Below are positions 33,370 through 44,014 of a stretch of 64,000 nucleotides of DNA, one piece after another. The stretch spans positions 6,386,001 to 6,450,000 of the forward strand of contig OZ020244.1 in assembly GCA_963971285.1 (NCBI GenBank), read 5' to 3'. Each line of letters opens with the position of its first letter. The stretch's first letter is position 1. Made by a program: the position numbers and the translations under genes. Source of the stretch: Astropecten irregularis. Lineage: Eukaryota; Echinodermata; Asteroidea; Paxillosida; Astropectinidae. A model generated the notes under the pieces. It was not told the origin of the DNA, made no database searches, and saw only the letters and a list, made by a program, of their open reading frames with translations.

Positions 33370-36116
33370 ATGCCCTCAGACAAAAAGAAGTGTTGTATCT
33401 GTAAAATTGGCGTAAGTAGTAGGTTTTATGCGACAACGGTATACAAAGATGATTTACGAATTTGTTTTATGCTTGAAGAAGAGAGGGGGGGGGGGGTTTG
33501 TGTGGTTCATGCATGCAATGTGTTATGAAGTTTCGGCATGACAATTCTCTCAATTTCCATAACCGTGTGGACAGTAAGGTTCTATCTTCCAAACGTCAGA
33601 TGGGGAGAAAACATGACAGTAAAAGTAATGAACAAGAAAAACAGGGGGCTGGAACAGATATTGACACACCGTCAAGTTCTGTATGTCCAGACATGTCAGG
33701 CCCTGATGAGGAAATAATTAATTTGAAGGGTGCAGTTGAAAGACTTAAAGAAGAAATCAGACAACTTAGGAACTTCGAACAAAATCTCAAGAGTCACTTT
33801 GGGGTGGATAGGTCTGTTGGGGTACAGCAACTTAAAACTGTTGCTTTGGAATATCTTGTAAAAAATGCAGGGAGTCAAGACCCAGATTTGCTTATTGAAA
33901 ATTGAGGGGCAGACGTGGGTGGGCAAAATCTTACGTACGGGTTCCTGTAGCTGAAGTAGGAAGTTCCACTTGCGGTGAGAGAACACTTCGAAAGAGAAGT
34001 CAAACCATAGAAAAAATAGAGAAACTAATTTCTGGTGGCAGATTTTCTGCTGAAAATTGTAGTTCCTCTTCGAGCTCAAACCAGACCTTTTCAGCTACAG
34101 GATCACCTGCTGTGCTTGATGATATTGCTGCTCAACGATCAGCAAATATCAAACGGCATAAAGAGGGGTATGCAACGGCATCTAAAGTGGCGGGTCTAGA
34201 AATATGCAGTAAGTTTTCAAGGGAGACAATTGATGGGTTGCGTAGTCTCATGCCTGAGACTATGTGGGCACTAATCAAAAATAGACTTGAGATTGAGACG
34301 GGTCATAAACTGATGGGAACACGGCAATCAATGTGAGCTTCAGCAGCCCTGCCTTATGAGTTTGAGTATGGCAAGTTTGATGGGAGAAGTGGGAACACTG
34401 TACACTTCACTAGGATTGTAAATGTTGGTGATCTTATTACCAACATGTTCACTGAACAAGTTCAAAATAATCAAATTGTTGAAAGCTTTGACAATACACT
34501 GTGGCTTCATGTTTCTGGTGATAAGGGGGGCAAATCTACCAAAATGGTCATCCAGACTCTGAATTCAAAGGATCGCCACTCTGTAAGGTCATCGAAAATA
34601 ATGGGAATATTTGAGGGTGGTAAAGATGACAGGTTTAACATTGAGGCAACATTCAAGCCTGTATTTGATGTCTTGCTGAAGGTCACTGGGGACATCTCAC
34701 AGCTACAGCTTCCATGCCCTGACATTGATCCAACTGAACACATGTACACAGATGACATGGTTCATTCAGTAGATGAAATGTTGGATTTCACTCCACTCCA
34801 GGAAATAAATCACAAATAATTGGTACATCAGTTCTGACTGCAGGTATTGTCATCATGCTTCATCATCATTTGAAGCTAAGGATTCAACAGCTCTTGAAGG
34901 CCCAAAAATGTACACAAAATGCAAACTGACTGGGGGGAGATTGGGAATGGATTGCCAAGATTCTTGGTTTGACTGAGCCAAATGGTTATCACTTTTGCCC
35001 ACACTGCCTAGCCACATTGCCAGATCTGAAAAAGGGGAAACCACATGCAGTGCATATTCTGCAAGAATTCAAAGATAATGATGAAGATGATGACATGCCT
35101 GCAGCTGTTCAAAGAAAACTGTCAACCTGCCATGCAAAAGCCAAAGCATTCCAAGAAAATGGGGCAAAAAGGAAGGCAAAAAAATATGACAACTGTACTC
35201 AATCGCCGCTTGTAGCTGCGGAGGGTTTTGTCACCGAACAAGTGTCGTTTCGTCCATTACACATTGGGTTAGGGCTTGGGTTGCAATTCTTTGAGATTGT
35301 TGAGAAAAATGCAGACAGTTTGGATAAAGAAGTTCTGAGAAATCATGGTAGGCACAAGGGGGTAGATGATCTGTATGTACAAATTGAAGACATCAGCAGG
35401 GAACATGATGAACTAAGCAATTCAACAGGGGCACTTGAAGTTCAACTTATGGCTAAGCATGACCTGGGGCCGATTTCATAAAGCTTTGCGACGCGTCGCA
35501 ACCCTATTTGCGACGCGTCCTTGCTGCGACTCGTCGCATCTATGCGGGGAGTCCATAGAGAAAGGATGCGTCTTAACTCTGCAATGCGTCATAAGTTTTA
35601 TGAAATCGGCCCCAGGTTGCTCAGGCTCAAACAAATAATCCCACCCACTTCGAAATTAATGGTAGACAATATACACACAAGAGTGCACTGGCTAACTGGG
35701 AAACTGGTTCAGCAGCTCAATGCTGCAATCAAGGAAATAAATCACAGGGTACAAGACGTAATTAAAGAGATGAATCAAAATCAAAAAATGAAGGATAAGA
35801 TTGAACAAGACATAATGAAAGTCACTGGGCCAATCATGACTAAATTCAACACTGTTTTGGAAGAACTTGATATTAGAAAGCAGTCTTATCATGGGGGGTC
35901 GCTCATTGACCCAGATGTACATAAGATGCTGAAAGAGGGAAATTTTCAGAAATTTGCAAACATTTTCCTTCCAACTGAAATTATCACTGACACAGGATGC
36001 CAATCTTTTGGCTCTTAAGAATTGTCCAATAAAATTCTCTCCATGTTTCAAAAATTCAAATCTTGTTACGACTTGAACACACTCAACAGAATGCTATGCA
36101 AGGAAATAAAAGGAAG
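33370..36116 (+). pseudogene. Zinc-finger/transposase-like gene, broken (FAM60A-like N-terminus)
   Basis: A mostly open + strand reading with breaks. N-terminus (33370-33590): KCCICKIGVSSRF...DDLRICFMLEEERG, then CGSCMQCVMKFRH. This follows the FAM60A/SINHCAF zinc-finger pattern (CCIC...SSRF...Y..D...CF.L.E.R.G..C..CV). A coiled coil follows (about 33715-33800). The body has motifs in order: SGDKGGKSTK (34516), TGGDWEW (34925-34950), HFCPHCLATL (34990), FRPLHIGLGLGLQFF (35250), and after the MITE KQSYHGGSLIDPDVHKML (35880). I know similar unnamed transposase-like proteins in invertebrates but cannot name the superfamily. Breaks: frameshift in a 12-G run (33485-33496), one near 33901, TGA at 34334, frame change near 34810, shift in a G6 run (34932-34937), and MITE insertion at 35466. 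No introns or terminal repeats seen. Confidence 0.65.
35466..35613. mobile_element. MITE, GGGGCCGATTTCAT family, copy 2
   Basis: 148 bp with perfect ends; the complementarity extends to 20 bp if the outer CCT/AGG are counted (35463-35616). The inner arms contain GCGACGCGTCGCA and TGCGACxCGTCGCA. It is inserted in the coding part of the transposase-like gene, between the PLHIGLG block and the QSYHGG block, so it is younger than that gene. Confidence 0.85.
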
Positions 36117-36788
36117 GAAATAAACATTTTATGTAGGACTATGTGCCTGCTAGGTAATGGCGGATGCACAATTCAAATAGGCCATAGGGGAATTTAACAA
36201 CTGAAATTATTACACAAGTACGGGTTCAGAAGTAAAATTTCCTTATATTAACATATTCCTTCAAATTCACTTACCGGTATTTGTTTTTCACAAAGTACTA
36301 CCTGTAATAATACAATCAGCGCGCACTATGACTACAACTATTTTGTGAAGTTAAGGCCTAGGCAGGATCGATCCGCCATTTTTAAAAACCCAACATTAAC
36401 ACCAGAATCGTTCAAATGCAGCAAAAGATTGACGTAGAAATTCACTTATTTCCAATATAAGGCCACCATTTCCTTACTCGCACGGATATTTTCCTTTAAT
36501 GATAAGATGTCATCTTTTGTTTCTGATGTAAATATTCTTGCAAGTCAAGCCCAATTACCGAAAAAGAAGATTTTTCCACGATTTCGCCACTTGCCGAACA
36601 AACAAAATACAGACCACATTACCGGCAATAAATGGCCGACGAGTGTAAACATGTTTTTTCCGACTATGGCGGAGTAATATATGGCTAGTACCCTTTGAAC
36701 TATTTTAAAATATCATCAACTTTGCTCTAAAGTGAATTTGAAGCCTTAAAATTCAGGAGAATTGGGTCAAATACGCCTTTTTTTAGAA
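36117..36788. other. Intron, no feature recognised
   Basis: AT-rich sequence downstream of the broken gene. No terminal repeat of that gene was identified. Confidence 0.4.
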
Positions 36789-36965
36789 GGCGCTCTACCA
36801 ACTGAGCCATCCAGCCCTATAGGGGTGGATGGCTCAGTTGGTAGAGCGCCTGTACGGTATTCAGGAGGTCGCCGGTTCGAATCCCGCTCCAGTCAATTTT
36901 TCTTTGTTCACTTTTCAATGACTTAAAATAACTCAGTCAGTTTCCCTTGTGGTTATTTCACGAAT
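36789..36965 (+). mobile_element. tRNA-derived SINE with inverted extra head
   Basis: 36823-36895 folds like a tRNA. The D arm has GGCTCAGTTGGTAGAGC (box A), the T arm has GGTTCGAATCCC (box B), and the anticodon arm is CCTG...CAGG with a poor loop. The acceptor and T stems each hold a mismatch, so it is not a working tRNA gene. A tail of about 70 bp ending ttcccttgtggttattt is shared with 53634-53770. Upstream, 36789-36812 is a perfect 24-bp inverted copy of the head (36827-36850). Confidence 0.8.
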
Positions 36966-37439
36966 TTTTTTAGAAGGTTTAGAAATGATGACGTCATCAT
37001 TTAAGCTAAAAACAATGCACAGAGGACACTTTTTTGGAGGACTATATCACCCCAAGGGCGAGTTGATATCGTTATAATCACGCTATAAAGCGGAGGGATA
37101 TGAGGTAAACTGTCACATACAAGCGTAAAATTGCTGCAAGTTGACGGATTTTCAAAGTTATTCCCCCAAACATTTTGTCTTTTGTGGTGTGCTGACATCA
37201 TTATATAGACAATAATGTTTAGAACGACCGATCGCCTTGATTTTTGTGACGAAACTGCCAGAGTATTGTTGTTTTCCAGTACCAATCTCCCGGATGTACT
37301 ACGTAAGAGCCAATGCCAGTTATTCATTCATAAAACTTCCCTATCCGACCTCATGAATATTCATTTTTGTTCGGCACCCGCGAAAAGCCCGCCCTCTTGT
37401 GGCGAATGTGGGAAAGATAAGTATTCCGCATGATGAATG
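36966..37439. other. Intron, no feature recognised
   Basis: Contains one TGACGTCATC site near 36990. No coding or repeat family is recognised. Confidence 0.4.
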
Positions 37440-38280
37440 CGAGCGACGGCCTGTGCCTCCCGGCACGGTGGTGAGCGCCACGCATTGCCGGGATGAGCTT
37501 TTGTCTGTTCTCCTAGACCACGCAACATGCGCTCAGCCCATGGAGCTCGGCGCTCCGTTGGCCGGGCGGGCTGTGGACCTTGCGGGTGACCCGGCTTGGG
37601 CCTACCCCGGTCCGTCGGCCTTGCTCATTTCGGGTTCTTCAGACCTAATCCGTTGCTCCGGGATCCCGATATCCCAGACTGCAGCAGACTCTTCCTTGGA
37701 CACCCCGCAGGGCCGTCCGCCGAAGAAGAAGGGCAAGAAAAAGAAGAAGTCGGACGCGAATCTTCGCCGAGTTCCGGTGACTCTTCTTCCCGGTCCCGCA
37801 GCAGCAAACGCTGCAAGGGCGAGGACGTGGTTTCACGCAGTGAATTCCTCCAGGCTTTTCAGTCGATCACGGCCTCTATATCAGCCCTCGCTTCCCGCCA
37901 GACGAGCTCCGTTACACAGCAGCCCGAACCCGTGGTCCACACTCAAACTCCATTGATCGTTGGTCACTCTTGGGTGGCCCAAGGACAAAGGGACCTGCCG
38001 CACACTGTTAGTCGTGCACCGGCGTCCCCTCCAGCTCTGAGCCTACACCCGTTGATGTCCATTGTGTCTGAAGAGTTCACCCAGCCACAGGCCCATTCAT
38101 CTGGCCAGCCTGCGTCTGTTACTGCCCCTGCTGCTGCCGGGGATTTCTCGGGCTCGCCGCTGCCTTCTCATTCTTCGGACGGCGACGAAAAATTTCAAAC
38201 ATTTTGGACATTTCTTGCCGCCAAATTCAATTGTTGGCGCCGTTACGGGCCACCACGAGCCTGTTGGGAGGCAGTTTGAG
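37440..38280 (+). pseudogene. DIRS family B ORF1 (gag-like) fragment
   Basis: An open stretch at 37596-38279 encodes SSSRSRSSKRCKGEDVVSRS, EFLQAFQSITASISALASRQ, VGHSWVAQGQRD and a Ser/Pro-rich tail. The frame before it carries a Lys tract (KKKGKKKKKSD). The same order occurs in worse condition at 47490-48170, joined to a family-B terminal repeat. A basic, Ser-rich region before a short helix fits a retroelement gag-like protein, which would package the RNA. Two overlapping frames are needed, so at least one frameshift is present. Confidence 0.6.
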
Positions 38281-40765
38281 CCACTGCACACCACTAGGCA
38301 CCTTATTGGCGACACTAGGCGCCACAGCAAATTGCATTGGTGTGAACTGGCACCAACTGTCGCCGGCCCATTGGGCTCCTAGCATAAGAGACACAAAGAC
38401 ACAAGGATCCCATGTAAAGAAGGTAAACAAAGAAGGAGTCATCTATGGCCTGTAGGGACAAGTGTAATCACGGAGGAAGGAATTAAGGGAGTTCGAACAA
38501 ACCACATATCAAACAATAAGACCCACTCGCTGAAGCATTACCTTAATCATTCAAATCGGGCCAATCAACCGCAGGAATGCAGGGACCCAGATGTGATCTA
38601 CTGTCCCCACACAAGCGTAACAATAGCGGTGCGTGCAGTGCATACGAGAACGAATTTGCCGATATTTTTTAAGATGTATAATATTATGTACAGAACATCA
38701 ATTTTTATTTGGCGAATTAAATAAATGGACCAGTTCGGACCATCTAACAACACACACGAATGAACAAAGAAACTTGTTGACAATCCAAATCAACTCGAAT
38801 TTATTTTGTGGGTGTCTCCGATTCTTGCAAAAAAACAGGTTTATTTTCTAAATAAATACTACGTTGGAGACTGATGTGCCATACGTCATCAAACAATGCG
38901 CCTTATTTTTGAACGCAAGAGGGCGCTGTTAGGTACAACTTTATTTACTTTCTGGGGGTATGGTCCGATTAATTGTCAATTGAGCAGAGGTCATTTACGG
39001 ACAATTTTGTCTTTTGGGATACGATAGAAGTGTATATTTTTACTACGACATGTACGAGTTGTATTCTGACACAGCGGTACACAAGAACAAGGCATTGTCA
39101 AATGACCCCCGGAAGTAATTAGAAGCGCCCTCACTCGTTCAAAAATACCGCACATTCCCTGCTCAAGTGCGACCGCAGAGCGGCGAGCTGCTATATGCAC
39201 AAAGACACTTAGTATGAGTGACTAGTATGAGGACTAGAGCAGACTAGTCGAAACGAGTGAGACCTAATTGCCAGAAGTGCGAACGATATAGAAGTGCGAA
39301 AGTACGAACGATTATTACATGGTGTTTCCGCAATCCGATCCACATACCAATTGTCACCATGCAAAGCTTCAAATCTTTCTTGAAGTTTGTCTTTATTTGC
39401 AACAAAATACACCACCACGTGCGTGACAGACGGATTTCCGGGAAGAGCACATCAATACCAGTAACCCCTCTCGGCTACACGCATGTGTTCTATCCATTTT
39501 GGGGGTCGTCTTATTGACTCTCAATTTGGGACTTCCCCGTGAGCACACAATGTCAACGAGCGCGTGATCATATTTTAGTCAGGTACCGGCATTATCCTTG
39601 CGAGTATAGTGTTTGAAAAAGTGATATTGATGCCAGGAACAAGACGGATACAAAATCTGTGGCAAGTGCACTCGATCTAGCACGTGCAGTCTGGACTAAT
39701 GCTTTACCGTGATACAAATCACTGTGTACAAATAAACATCCATTTACATGTATTTCATGGTTTAAAAGAGAAGTAAATCTATATTAAATAGCTAAACATC
39801 GTGGATGAATCTTCGTTTCTACCACAAGGAGCTTATTTGTAATCTGCTTTTCACTAGTGGAGATTAGACGTGCGAAAATATACAACACATGCATTTTCAG
39901 TATAGTAAGCCTATAGCTACATTGCCACAACCTCGCCGGGTGAGTCTGTTGTAACCCCAAATTTAACGTTTATCTTCTATCATGGTTTCCAATACCCGAC
40001 AACTGACCCAATAATGTGCATTGTCCAATGATGATATTAATGTAGACCTAGCGTACACAATACTCTGATTCAGTACTAGTGTTCTTTTAGTATGTATACC
40101 TATATGGGCCTACTACTGAGTTATTACATCATTCAACGTTTTTAAAAATCAGTTTGGTACCAGTAAATACTAATGTATTTCATTGCTGTTTTAATCATTG
40201 CAGATGACAAACTGAAGTGAGATCCAGCGCCACTGACGACGAATCAGTGTATTTTTTTTTATAAAGTGTGACACATCACGACATACTGCCACGTGGTGGA
40301 CTATTCATCATAGAACTTTGAAATGGATAAAGATGCATAATTAAAAGAAATTCTTTTATATTTATACAAAGTATGCCTACATTTCATTTAATATATACGG
40401 TAGCCTGCTGCCTCTATTTACGAATGATGCAAATATTTATTATTAAATATTTATTTGGAAAAGCATGATCAACCAAGTATAAGTATTATATACACAACAG
40501 AGGCTAATTGCCAAAATAAATTAATAAATTATTACTTATTATTGAAAAAAAAGTATATAGTTTAGAAAAAAAATTGTTTCTGTATATTAATTATAATGCC
40601 GTGTTCTTTTATATAAATATTATAATACATACATTCCCATGAAGGCAATGTGTGTCATTTTTAACTCGTAAATGATGTGTTTCTCGAAATTTCTAAATGA
40701 CCATTGCTGTACATAAAAGTATCGTTTCTGTTTTGTTGTTTTGGCAGTAATACCATTTTGTAAAT
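38281..40765. other. Intron, no feature recognised
   Basis: About 2.5 kb, increasingly AT-rich from 39.6 kb. Short open frames at 38598-39517 have no family match. No repeat shared with the rest of the window was found. Confidence 0.4.
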
Positions 40766-41170
40766 ATACCCGACAGGATGATAGCAAAATCAGTCCCAGG
40801 CTCAAAGTCAAATTTATTTCATTTTTGGGGGAAAGAAAATAATGCAGGTCGCAAGGAAAATGTTACAAAGTCCCAGGCTAAAAAAAATCATACAGCTGGG
40901 GACTCTATTTTTGGGGGGAAAAATAGTTGGCCCAAAAATATAATGCTCAGCCGGGAGAAGAAAATAATGCATGTCGCAGGGAAAATGTACCCAGGCTCAA
41001 AAATATAATCGGTAATTACCGCCGGTAATTACTATTTTGGGGGGGAAAACGATGCAGGTCGCAGCAAAAAAAAAAAAACATGGTCGGAAAAGTCCCTGAA
41101 AATATATATTCTCAGCCAGGGGAATTGTTTGAGGAAGGAAATAATGAAGATCGCAACGATTTTCCTCCAT
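40766..41170. repeat. Diverged relatives of the 84-bp satellite
   Basis: Blocks such as aataatgcaggtcgca, catggtcggaaaagtccc, ctcagcc.gggga and gaaaataatgca follow the order of the 84-bp unit at 44252-45258. There are four or so poor copies with variable spacing. A palindrome ggtaattaccgccggtaatta lies near 41011. Confidence 0.6.
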
Positions 41171-42409
41171 CAACATTCAACGAAACCCTCCTGGACGTCT
41201 GCATCCTGGCTTGGCCGTCCGACGAAACGCGTAACTCTGTGTCTTCCCGTACACATCAGCAAAACGTGCTCAGTGGGGATATTACAATTCGGCAATTTCT
41301 GGTTAACCATATAAATGCAAGAACTTGACAGGCAAGATCTTTAAGAATTCATTGTTCCATATTTCGGCAAGCATTTTGTCAAGTCAGATACGAATTGCGG
41401 TACGACGCCGCTAACTTCTCTACTTCTGCTTTTATTAAGATCGTGAACTGCATTATCTTACCCTCCGACCTTTCATTGTTCTATATAGCCTGACTTCTCT
41501 TTTCTCGAGGAAAAAGAGCGCTGATCATTTGCCGCTAAAGCTGTTTGAAACTGAACGAAAATAATTTTACACTTGGTTGCGTGAGCCCGCAAAAGTCGCG
41601 TTATTCTAAAAAGACGGGCTTATCCTATGCATTTTTGATTATTCAGGTGGTAATTTAAAATAAAAAGGCGCTGGAGTCGTGGGTGCCTTGTCATCTTCGT
41701 AACGCATGACTCAGTTTGGCAGCGGACTTTGCGAACGAGACAGTCTTTAGCATCGGACGGATTTACACGTACATTTGCGGACAGTTCGTGGAGTCTTTTT
41801 TGAAAAGAACCCTTAAAGGTACAATACATGATTGGTAAAGGTCACAGGACTGCACTCAAACTTTGTCTGATCAAACATGTACATGAAATAATAAACCTGT
41901 GAAAATTTGAGCTCAATCGGACATCTGAGTCACGAGAAAATAGCGAAAACCGGACTCGATTTTTCTTATAAAACATGAAGAATAGTTTACTTTATGTTTG
42001 TTCCAAAAAGACACTAAATCTTGCTTTGCTTGAAAAACCCAGCATCTGATGAACCAAGATTTCCCATGGTGACTGTTTGCACTGTTTACGAACTGTTGAG
42101 TCCATTTTCTGTCTCAAACTCAATAATTTTGTTGGGGAGGCCTTGCAAATCCTATATGCTTCCTTTAAGCGATGGATTTGGGCTTTAGCAATGATCTGAG
42201 AGTGTTTGGAAAAGACTCCCCAGAGGAAGTCTCATGAATATGTGTGCAGTGACCGATTGACTATCAGCTCATTATCACATTACTCACAGGAGCTGTACCA
42301 GCCCAAAAGCACCGGTTCCGCTATTATGACTTTTTATGAGTTTAATTTTGAAATTCTCCCTTATCATCACTACATGTATAAATGTCCTTTTTGATATGAA
42401 ATCCTACAG
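41171..42409. other. Intron before fourth visible XPC exon
   Basis: No supported feature. It ends in acceptor atcctacag at 42409. Confidence 0.45.
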
Positions 42410-42502
42410 ATTTGCTTGATAATTCTGAGAGCAATTGGTCTTCAAGCTCGCCTCGTACAGTCTTTCCAACCAGCTCCATTAAAGTACTCCATGCTCAGTA
42501 AG
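42410..42502 (+). CDS. xpc: XPC exon (internal, partial CDS)
   Basis: 93 nt, acceptor cctacag, donor gtaagt, phase 0 at both ends. The 31 codons read ICLIILRAIGLQARLVQSFQ and then PAPLKYSMLSK. Human XPC has [25 protein letters not shown] here, so the match is strong over about 25 residues. The segment is the helix-rich end of the first half of the transglutaminase-like domain. A long variable linker follows in known XPC proteins; I could not find its exons or the later beta-hairpin domain exons in the remaining 21 kb. Confidence 0.9.
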
Positions 42503-42519
42503 GTAAGTTATGACTTTAA

Positions 42520-42877
42520 AGAGGATCTTCAACACTCAACAAACCTCGCTTTATTTGTTAGAACTATAATCATTAAATTACTTGACATGAGAAAAAAAAA
42601 ATTAAGTAATATGACGTCATGAGCTATTCATTAAATGAATAGCTCATGACGTCATATTACGGAGCCTTTTCATGAAATGTCTGCTGCCCCCATTGACGAA
42701 ATTCAGACAGTTTCAATTTTGGGTTAGCTTGCGGGTTGAGCATGTGGAGAGAAAAATCATCAAAAAGACTCTCTTTCTGTGTTCAGTGTGAGATAATTTT
42801 TTTTTCTCATGTCAAGTAATTTAATGATTATAGTTCTAACAAATAAAGCGAGGTTTGTTGAGTGTTGAAGATCCTCT
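42520..42877. mobile_element. TTAA-flanked MITE with 75-bp-class inverted repeats
   Basis: The ends AGAGGATCTTCAACACTCAA and the exact complement extend about 75 bp with essentially no mismatch. TTAA stands at 42516-42519 and 42878-42881. This near-perfect state suggests recent insertion. It begins 18 bp after the XPC exon and does not touch the donor. A perfect palindrome lies inside at 42606-42660. Confidence 0.88.
42606..42660. repeat. Perfect 55-bp palindrome
   Basis: Two 27-bp arms around a single central A. Each arm starts gtaatatgacgtcatgagct from the outside. It contains two TGACGTCA sites and probably represents a second small inverted-repeat element inside the MITE. Confidence 0.9.
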
Positions 42878-42881
42878 TTAA

Positions 42882-43426
42882 CATTTAGACTTTTGCGCTG
42901 ATTTCTAAGGACTGAGTATTTGGGTCAACGAATCTTTTCGTGATATGAACCGAATTGATGTTGAATTAAAGGAAACATTTTCAAGAATTAGGCCTACTGT
43001 CACAGACCCAGGTTTACCCCCAAAGTGAAACACAAAGGACCATTGAAAATGTGTTTAAAAAAGTTGCATTCTTTTTCAAAGCCCCAAAAAACATTTAAGA
43101 GATTAGTAAATCAATGGCCAAGATATCCTCAATCTGCGATTAGATTAAACATGACGCTGTTGTTCATGTTCACTACTCAGTAGATTTGACTTAGTAACTT
43201 CTGAATGCGGTTGCGCGTCGCGATGTGTGCACGAACGTGTACCCATATATGTGTACAACGAACGCGCAATCGATTTTGCCAGGTCTGCATAATTATCCAT
43301 GAACTTTGGCCTTCCGTAGCCTCTTTGATAATTGTAATCGTTTGATAAATGAAATAAATCAAGTTAAAAAAGAGAAGCACACTTTGTGTTTTATAAAACT
43401 TTGTTATAAGCAGGTCATATTTTAAA
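42882..43426. other. Intron, no feature recognised
   Basis: No supported coding or repeat feature. Confidence 0.4.
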
Positions 43427-43582
43427 CTAGAGGTTGTGTCTGTTGAAACAGAACACAAGGCTTTTCCGTTTTATGATTTAAAAAATTCGTCATAACCTTA
43501 TACACACACAAAAAATTGATTAAGATATTAAGCTTTATACTTTTGAAGAGTGCACCTTTAATCTTAAGTCACGTGACTTGGT

Positions 43583-44011
43583 CATGTTTGACCTTGCCTA
43601 ACATTGACTTTTGGTGAAAGAATCATGACCCTAGCTCTTACCACTTTTAAATAAGGAGCTACTTCTTGTTTGACCGGAAGTAGAGGTCACCGTGGTCAGG
43701 CAATTGACCGGAAGTAGAGGTCACAGGGGTCATGCAATATGTCACAAAAAAAGACCTTGCCTAACATTGATTTTTAGTAAAAGAATCATAATCATAGCTC
43801 TTACCACTTTTAAATGAGGAGCTACTTCCTGTTTGACCGGAAGTAGAGGTCACAGAGGTCAAGCAATGTGTCACAAAGTAAGACCTTGCCTAACATTGAC
43901 TTTTGGTGAAAGAATCATGATCCTACCTCTTACCACTTTTAAATGAGGATACTTCCTGTTTGACCGGAAGTAAAGGTCACAGAGGTCAAGCAATGATAAA
44001 AAAGAAAGACC
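43583..44011. repeat. 129-bp tandem units with AGGTCA direct repeats
   Basis: About three units of 'aagaccttgcctaacattg', 'gaaagaatcatgatc', 'ctcttaccacttttaaat', 'cttcctgtttgaccggaag' and AGGTCAcagAGGTCA. The last unit is cut by the insertion at 44015 and resumes at 45541. Confidence 0.85.
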
Positions 44012-44014
44012 TTA

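Noticed and set aside
33370-36116. Assignment of the transposase-like body to RAG1/Transib
   Set aside because: LHIGLG...FF looks vaguely like the RAG1 LHCDIG...F segment, but the catalytic Asp is absent there and the GGDWEW motif is not a RAG1 feature; the superfamily is left open.
36823-36895. Functional tRNA gene
   Set aside because: Acceptor, anticodon and T stems have mismatches, the anticodon loop lacks T33, and the tail is shared with a second dispersed copy, so it is a SINE.
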